Assembly (NCBI GenBank): GCA_028707255.1
Contig: JAQTUQ010000011.1
Coordinates: 1-46,420, forward strand
DNA: 46,420 nt
Direction of reading: 5' to 3'
Source: Dehalococcoidales bacterium
GTDB taxonomy: Bacteria; Chloroflexota; Dehalococcoidia; Dehalococcoidales; UBA5627
Numbering within the stretch: the stretch's first letter is position 1; each line of letters begins with the position of its first letter. Positions 41,948 to 46,420 of this stretch are shown in pieces. Position numbers and translations under genes: made by a program. The notes beneath the pieces were generated by a model. It made no database searches. It was not told the origin of the DNA and saw only the letters and a program-made list of their open reading frames with translations.

Positions 41948-42331
41948 ATGCGCAATATCAAGGCTACTTTGATAATCTGCGGTGCTATTTATATAGCCCA
42001 AGGTTTCATTTTTCTGGTTGCCCCGGACAGAATAGTCAGTTTATACGGATTCGAAGCGTTAAATGATAGCATGGCTTTTCTGATGACCATCATCGGAAGC
42101 GCCTTTGTTGCCGCCGGAGTCTGGTTTATAATGACCATCCTCGACCCCATCCGCAATATAAATGCCATCAAATTTGCCATATTATGGTGCAGCCTGTTCG
42201 TAGTTAGCCCACTCTACGGGCTCTGGCAGGGGTATGTCGATTTCAGCCAGATCTGGCTGGGCATGGTTATAAACGCCGTTTTCGTGGCAGCGCTTTTAAT
42301 CTTCTACCCCAGAAAACAAATTGAAGTTTAA
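41948..42331 (+). CDS. Four-helix membrane protein
   Basis: 127 residues from the ATG at 41948, preceded by AGGAGGT at good spacing; an upstream ATG at 41879 lacks one. Four hydrophobic helices, about 6-28, 40-62, 73-94 and 98-120, joined by short loops (APDRIVSLYGFEALND between 1 and 2). The spacing and the first-loop form resemble DUF4345-type small membrane proteins, an uncertain match. A strong terminator follows. Confidence 0.7.
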   Translation: MRNIKATLIICGAIYIAQGFIFLVAPDRIVSLYGFEALNDSMAFLMTIIGSAFVAAGVWFIMTILDPIRNINAIKFAILWCSLFVVSPLYGLWQGYVDFSQIWLGMVINAVFVAALLIFYPRKQIEV

Positions 42332-42356
42332 TTACTCAAATTCGCATTGAAACGAT

Positions 42357-42391
42357 AAAGCCGTTCTTTTTATAGAGCGGCTTTGTTTTTT
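42357..42391 (+). terminator. Rho-independent terminator between convergent genes
   Basis: Stem AAAGCCGTTCT (42357-42367) with AGAGCGGCTTT (42374-42384), 11 bp with one G-U pair, loop TTTTAT, tail GTTTTTT. It ends the membrane gene and touches the valS stop on the other strand. Confidence 0.85.
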
Positions 42392-45059
42392 ATGCTTCAA
42401 GGTGAGCCAGATGCTCTTTTAGCTTTTCCAGCTTTTCCTGTTTGGCAGCCAGGTTGGCTCTCTCTTTCTCAACTACCTGAGGAGGAGCTTTCGATAAGAA
42501 CGCCTCATCCTTGAGCCTGCCTTCGAGGCGTTTTACCTCACTTTGGAACTGCTCGATTTCTTTCTGTATGCGCTTCTTCTCCGCTTCGATATCCACCATG
42601 CTCTGCATGGGTATAATCACTTCCACCCCTTTTAGCACGATAACCAGCGAGTTTTCCGGCGGAGCGACTTCCCTGTTTCGTAGAATTGACGGAGCAGCCT
42701 TTGCCAGCATCCGGATTGCCGAAGCGTAAGCGCCAATCTCCTTTTCCATATGTCCGGCGTATATTATAACCTCGATTTGCTTCGATTGCTCCACCTTATA
42801 CTCGGTTCTGGCGTTACGAATCGAGCGTATTATTTCCACAACGGAAGCCATCACTTCTTCGGCAACAGTGTCTTTGAAAGATCCGTCGGCCTGCGGATAG
42901 GGTGCAATCATGATGGATTCCGGCCTCGATTTATCTTCAGGTAATTTATCTACAATGTTCTGCCACAACTCCTCGGTTATAAACGGCATAAAGGGATGCA
43001 GCAGGCGTAACGATTTTTCCAGAACTTCTATCAGAACAGCTATGGGAGATATGACGCCATCGCCGGCATTCAACCTGACCTTGGTGATTTCGATATACCA
43101 GTCGCAAAACTCGCCCCAAAGGAAATCGTGTATCTGGCGCTGCACCTCTCCGAACTGGAACTCTTTCATTAGCCTGTCGACATCGGCAATAGTGGCGTTG
43201 AGACGGCTTAATATCCACCTGTCTTCAAGAGGCAGGGATTCTTTTTCGATTTTCATATCGCCGTTGTACGACTCCATGCTTTTCAACACAAAACGAGTGG
43301 CATTCCACATCTTGTTGGCAAAGTTTCTGCCGGCTTCCATTTTTATGGGGGTAATCTTGGTATCGTTGCCCGGAGAAATGCCTGTCGAAAGCGCAAAGCG
43401 CAGGGCATCGGTGCCGTACTGGTCCATCAACTCCAGCGGGTCGACCACATTGCCCTTGGTTTTGCTCATCTTCTCTCCCTTTTCATCGCGCACCAGCCCG
43501 TGCAGGTAAACCGTGCGGAAAGGTATATCCCCGGTATCCTCGATACCAAGCATTATCATGCGGGCAACCCAGAAGAATAGGATGTCGTAAGCCGTTTCCA
43601 TAACGGAAGTGGGATAGAAATAGCGCAAGTCTTCCGTATCGTCAGGCCAGCCGAGCGTCGAATGAGGCCACAGCCCCGAACTGAACCACGTATCCAGCAC
43701 ATCGGGGTCCTGCTCGATGACGGCAGATCCGCAGGCGGAACAACGCTGCGGGTCTTTGGTATCTACCGTCAGTGCATCGCACTTTTTGCAGTACCATACC
43801 GGTATGCGGTGTCCCCACCACAGCTGGCGCGAGATGCACCAATCGCGAATATTTTCCATCCAGTTCAGGTAAACCTTGGTAAAACGATCGGGCAGAATGG
43901 TAATTCTGCCGTCGGTTACAGCTTCGATCGCTGGTTTTGCCAGCGGTTCCGTCTTAACAAACCACTGCTTGCTGGCAATCGGTTCCACGATGGTATGGCA
44001 GCGGAAACAATGACCAACGGAATGGTTATACGCTTCGATTTTTACCAGCAGGCCGTCCCTGTCGAGGTCGGCGATGATGGTCTTGCGGCAAACAAATCTG
44101 TCCAGACCGACATATGGGCCGGCATTTTCGTTCATGGTAGCGTCGGGATTCAGTATATTGACAAGTGGAAGATTGTGTCGCTGTCCGATTTCAAAATCTA
44201 CCGGGTCGTGTGCTGGGGTAACTTTTACGGCGCCGGTACCGAATTGCAAATCCACCACGTCATCACCGACAATCGGGATTTCGCGGTTTATTACAGGAAC
44301 AATCGCTTTTTTACCGATAAGACCTCCGAAACGTTCATCTGCCGGATTGACGGCAACTGCCGTATCGCCGAGGAGGGTTTCGGGGCGTGTGGTGGCAACC
44401 GTCAGGTAATTATCGCTGTCGTCTACCAGCTTATAACGGATGTAGTAGAGATTTCCGGTTACATCCTTGTGGTCGACTTCAAGGTCGGAAAGCGCGGTGG
44501 CGCAGCGCGGGCAGCGGTTGATGATGCGTTCTCCGCGGTATATCAAACCTTTATTATACAAGCGTACGAAGACCTCGCGTACCGCCTTGCTCAAACCTTC
44601 ATCCAGCGTAAAACGCTCGCGGCTCCAATCACAGGAGATACCGAGCCTCTGGTGCTGGTGCATGATGGTATCATGGCACTGCCCAGCCCATTTCCACACC
44701 CTCTTTTCAAACTTTTCACGCCCCATCTCGTATTTGTTGGTGCCTTCCTGTGCCAGCTGTCTCTCGACAACTACCTGCGCCGCAATACCGGCATGGTCGA
44801 AACCGGGCAGCCATAATGTCGGCTCTCCCAGCATGCGATGCCAGCGTATCATGATATCTTCCAGTGTCGCAGTGAGAGCATGGCCGACATGCAAACCGCC
44901 GGTAACGTTGGGAGGAGGCATCATGATGACGAAGGGTTCTTTATCATGGTCAATTTTCGGTTTGAAATAGTCCTTCTTCATCCAGTATTTATACCATTTG
45001 GTTTCAACCTTAGCCGCTTCGTAGGCTTTCGGCATTTCGTTTTGTTCAGATTCAAACAT
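42390..45059 (-). CDS. valS: Valyl-tRNA synthetase
   Basis: 889 residues. Class I aminoacyl-tRNA synthetase with editing domain. The HIGH motif reads H57-V-G-H60 in PPPNVTGGLHVGHALT, and the KMSKS motif is K530-M-S-K-T534. The editing domain holds TVATTRPETLLGDTAVAVNP and KVTPAHDPVDFEIG. Zinc-type cysteines CRHRC-like FRCHTIV and CKKCDALTVD with CSACGS lie around 350-450. The C-terminal coiled coil (MVDIEAEKKRIQKEIEQFQSEVKRLEGRL) contacts the tRNA. AAGGGG precedes the ATG. No T-box leader is visible upstream. Confidence 0.97.
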   Translation of the reverse strand: MFESEQNEMPKAYEAAKVETKWYKYWMKKDYFKPKIDHDKEPFVIMMPPPNVTGGLHVGHALTATLEDIMIRWHRMLGEPTLWLPGFDHAGIAAQVVVERQLAQEGTNKYEMGREKFEKRVWKWAGQCHDTIMHQHQRLGISCDWSRERFTLDEGLSKAVREVFVRLYNKGLIYRGERIINRCPRCATALSDLEVDHKDVTGNLYYIRYKLVDDSDNYLTVATTRPETLLGDTAVAVNPADERFGGLIGKKAIVPVINREIPIVGDDVVDLQFGTGAVKVTPAHDPVDFEIGQRHNLPLVNILNPDATMNENAGPYVGLDRFVCRKTIIADLDRDGLLVKIEAYNHSVGHCFRCHTIVEPIASKQWFVKTEPLAKPAIEAVTDGRITILPDRFTKVYLNWMENIRDWCISRQLWWGHRIPVWYCKKCDALTVDTKDPQRCSACGSAVIEQDPDVLDTWFSSGLWPHSTLGWPDDTEDLRYFYPTSVMETAYDILFFWVARMIMLGIEDTGDIPFRTVYLHGLVRDEKGEKMSKTKGNVVDPLELMDQYGTDALRFALSTGISPGNDTKITPIKMEAGRNFANKMWNATRFVLKSMESYNGDMKIEKESLPLEDRWILSRLNATIADVDRLMKEFQFGEVQRQIHDFLWGEFCDWYIEITKVRLNAGDGVISPIAVLIEVLEKSLRLLHPFMPFITEELWQNIVDKLPEDKSRPESIMIAPYPQADGSFKDTVAEEVMASVVEIIRSIRNARTEYKVEQSKQIEVIIYAGHMEKEIGAYASAIRMLAKAAPSILRNREVAPPENSLVIVLKGVEVIIPMQSMVDIEAEKKRIQKEIEQFQSEVKRLEGRLKDEAFLSKAPPQVVEKERANLAAKQEKLEKLKEHLAHLEA

Positions 45060-45117
45060 GCTTGCCCCTTAATAATTTAGTTAAACACCCTCTCGATAAT
45101 ACCCGAAGAGAATACGA

Positions 45118-45142
45118 TTAAAAGAGAGGGGCACCGCCCCTC
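45118..45142 (-). terminator. Rho-independent terminator
   Basis: On the minus strand GAGGGGC (45142-45136), loop GGT, GCCCCTC (45132-45126), then TCTTTTAA. It ends the orphan gene at 45167 and separates it from valS. Confidence 0.7.
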
Positions 45143-45166
45143 ATAGATTTTACATTTATTTTAACA

Positions 45167-45760
45167 TTAATCCAATAAATCCGAATCTTGTAGAGACGCT
45201 GGACTTTCCAAATACCACTTAGGGATTAATCTTTCTATCAAAGTTAACATTTCATTGATACATTGAAGTCCTTGCTCACTTCTATCAAACATCGCTTGTG
45301 CAACATCCAATCTAAAATCTTCACTTTTCTTAGAGGATATTACGCTATCTAATAAACACATAGGTTGAGTGTAATATTGTGCTCCTGTAACTAATATTTC
45401 CTGCAACCAATCAGGTAAATAAACATAATCTCCTTTATTAATAAGCCCTTTTGGTTGTCCATTCCAAAATTCAACATGAATATTAAAATCCCTACCGGAT
45501 TTGATATTACTAATAATGTCATTCTTGTTCTTTCTAAGTAATTCCAAATCTTTTTTCCAATTTTCTAAATAAGCAAGCACGCTAATTATTGAATAAGATC
45601 TTGGTAGATTTGATATAAATCTTGATTGTTCAGAATCTTTTAAGTTTTGTTCGTTTATTTGAACAGCTTTTCTGGTTAGATACGTCTGCCATGCCACAAT
45701 ACCTAAAGCAAACAGATTAATTATCCCAACGACTATCGCAATTATTACGGATGCTTCCAT
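45167..45760 (-). CDS. Orphan membrane-anchored protein, AT-rich
   Basis: 197 residues. One N-terminal hydrophobic helix (about 4-26) is followed by a basic stretch and a soluble, mostly helical domain (ENWKKDLELLRKNKNDIISN, LDVAQAMFDRSEQGLQCINEMLTLIERLIP). Such single-helix plus cytoplasmic helical layout occurs in DUF4760-like phage or defence-associated proteins, but I cannot assign a family. Codons are A/T-ending and the region is far richer in A+T than valS and coaBC on each side, so it was probably acquired. It has its own terminator. Confidence 0.65.
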   Translation of the reverse strand: MEASVIIAIVVGIINLFALGIVAWQTYLTRKAVQINEQNLKDSEQSRFISNLPRSYSIISVLAYLENWKKDLELLRKNKNDIISNIKSGRDFNIHVEFWNGQPKGLINKGDYVYLPDWLQEILVTGAQYYTQPMCLLDSVISSKKSEDFRLDVAQAMFDRSEQGLQCINEMLTLIERLIPKWYLESPASLQDSDLLD

Positions 45761-45841
45761 ATTAAACTCTTTGAAAAAACAATTCCAAATCTATAACAAT
45801 ATTTCTACTAGTAGTTTAATCTCTTTAATATTACCCTTAAA

Positions 45842-46420
45842 TTAAAGTATCTCTTTCACCCTGTCCAGTATTCTATCTGCTACTTCACGTTTGTTTAACA
45901 GAGGTAATTCTTCCATTCCTTCTTTTCTATCGATGATTGTTACGCAATTGGTCTCGCTGCCGAATCCGCTGTCTTTAGAGGTAATATCGTTAACAACTAT
46001 CAGATGCAAACCTTTTTCTTTTAGTTTGGTTAGCGCGTTCTCAATTATATTTTCACTTTCGGCGGCAAAGCCCACTTTTATAAAACTTCCTTTTACCTCA
46101 GATAATATATCGGGGGTTTTAATCAGTTTCAGTTCAAGAACATCATCCGCCTTTTTAATCTTGTTATCGCATACTTTTTCGGCCTGATAATCCGCTACCG
46201 CCGCCGCCATGATTAACACATCGGCGCCGAGAACTGTGTTTTCTACAGCCTTTTTCATTTCGCGAGCCGATTCGACGTTAACGACATTCATTCCGGCAGA
46301 AGGATTAAGAGAAACGGTAGTTATCAAGGTAACCTCAGCGCCTCTGTCACGCGCCGCCTGCGCAATAGCAAAACCCATTTTGCCCGAAGAACGATTGCCG
46401 ACAAAGCGCACTGGGTCGAT
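45842..46420 (-). CDS. coaBC: CoaBC, C-terminal (phosphopantothenate-cysteine ligase) part, cut by window edge
   Basis: The frame continues to the window end; 193 codons including the stop are visible. They form most of the CoaB domain, which joins 4'-phosphopantothenate and cysteine using CTP for coenzyme A synthesis. Signs: IDPVRFVGNRSSGKMGFAIA at the left edge of the protein, VLIMAAAVADYQ (the AAVADY site), NKIKK, KTPDILSE, VGFAAE and IVVNDIT. The N-terminal CoaC decarboxylase half must lie beyond the window. A GTG inside this frame at 46411 is not the real start. Confidence 0.95.
   Translation of the reverse strand: MDPVRFVGNRSSGKMGFAIAQAARDRGAEVTLITTVSLNPSAGMNVVNVESAREMKKAVENTVLGADVLIMAAAVADYQAEKVCDNKIKKADDVLELKLIKTPDILSEVKGSFIKVGFAAESENIIENALTKLKEKGLHLIVVNDITSKDSGFGSETNCVTIIDRKEGMEELPLLNKREVADRILDRVKEIL

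Noticed and set aside
43662-44816. 384-codon open frame on the plus strand
   Set aside because: Antisense to valS, which is complete with all motifs; the product has no recognisable features.
45060-45166. T-box leader before valS
   Set aside because: No T-box sequence or long leader is present; the hairpin there faces the other gene as a terminator.

Overview
This is a chromosomal window from a bacterium, most likely an anaerobic member of the Chloroflexota close to the Dehalococcoidia. That placement is an inference: there is no rRNA gene here. It rests on the mix of genes, an exported molybdopterin oxidoreductase with a Thr/Val/Gly linker, many PAS-histidine kinase/OmpR regulator pairs of that type in this class, RNase J, and small palindromic repeats scattered between genes. 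Base composition looks mid-40s % GC by eye. Two islands (25.6-27.2 kb and 45.2-45.8 kb) are clearly richer in A+T and look acquired.

Left part (1-9.4 kb), all on the minus strand and probably one regulatory and metabolic unit: a large multi-PAS/GAF histidine kinase, an OmpR-type response regulator, a receiver-only protein that lacks its phospho-acceptor Asp, then a Tat-exported lipoprotein-like molybdenum/tungsten bis-MGD enzyme resembling the large subunit of pyrogallol-phloroglucinol transhydroxylase, its four-cluster ferredoxin subunit, and three small membrane proteins of unknown family. The gaps in this operon hold perfect inverted repeats. The region before the receiver gene holds a candidate promoter and an 11-bp direct repeat of the kind bound by OmpR-family regulators.

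Middle part (9.6-25.7 kb): a DHA2-type MFS exporter, an AmmeMemoRadiSam pair (radical SAM enzyme plus a MEMO1-AMMECR1 fusion), rarA behind a LexA-like operator, an initiator tRNA gene with a strong promoter and terminator, a HicAB toxin-antitoxin pair followed by an AbrB-antitoxin tail fragment, small metabolic or unknown genes, a type-4 uracil-DNA glycosylase, RNase J and FtsK.

Right part (25.6-46.4 kb): an AT-rich TcmP/Gp37-Gp68 (DUF5131) pair of unknown function; uvrB, apparently transcribed without a leader and coupled to a 50-residue basic protein, with inverted copies of one repeat on either side; DegV, a flavin-binding PNPOx-like protein and a lone DUF262 protein; a protein O-mannosylation cassette (polyprenol-phosphate-mannose synthase fused to GtrA, then a PMT-family transferase) leading into glyA, prs, a DUF2007 gene and secA; then valS, an AT-rich orphan gene and the end of coaBC at the window edge.

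The best candidates for something undescribed are the exported transhydroxylase-like enzyme with its unusual metal-ligand loop and membrane partners, and the TcmP/DUF5131 pair. Domain calls come from reading motifs by eye. No database search was possible, and positions of domain borders are approximate.
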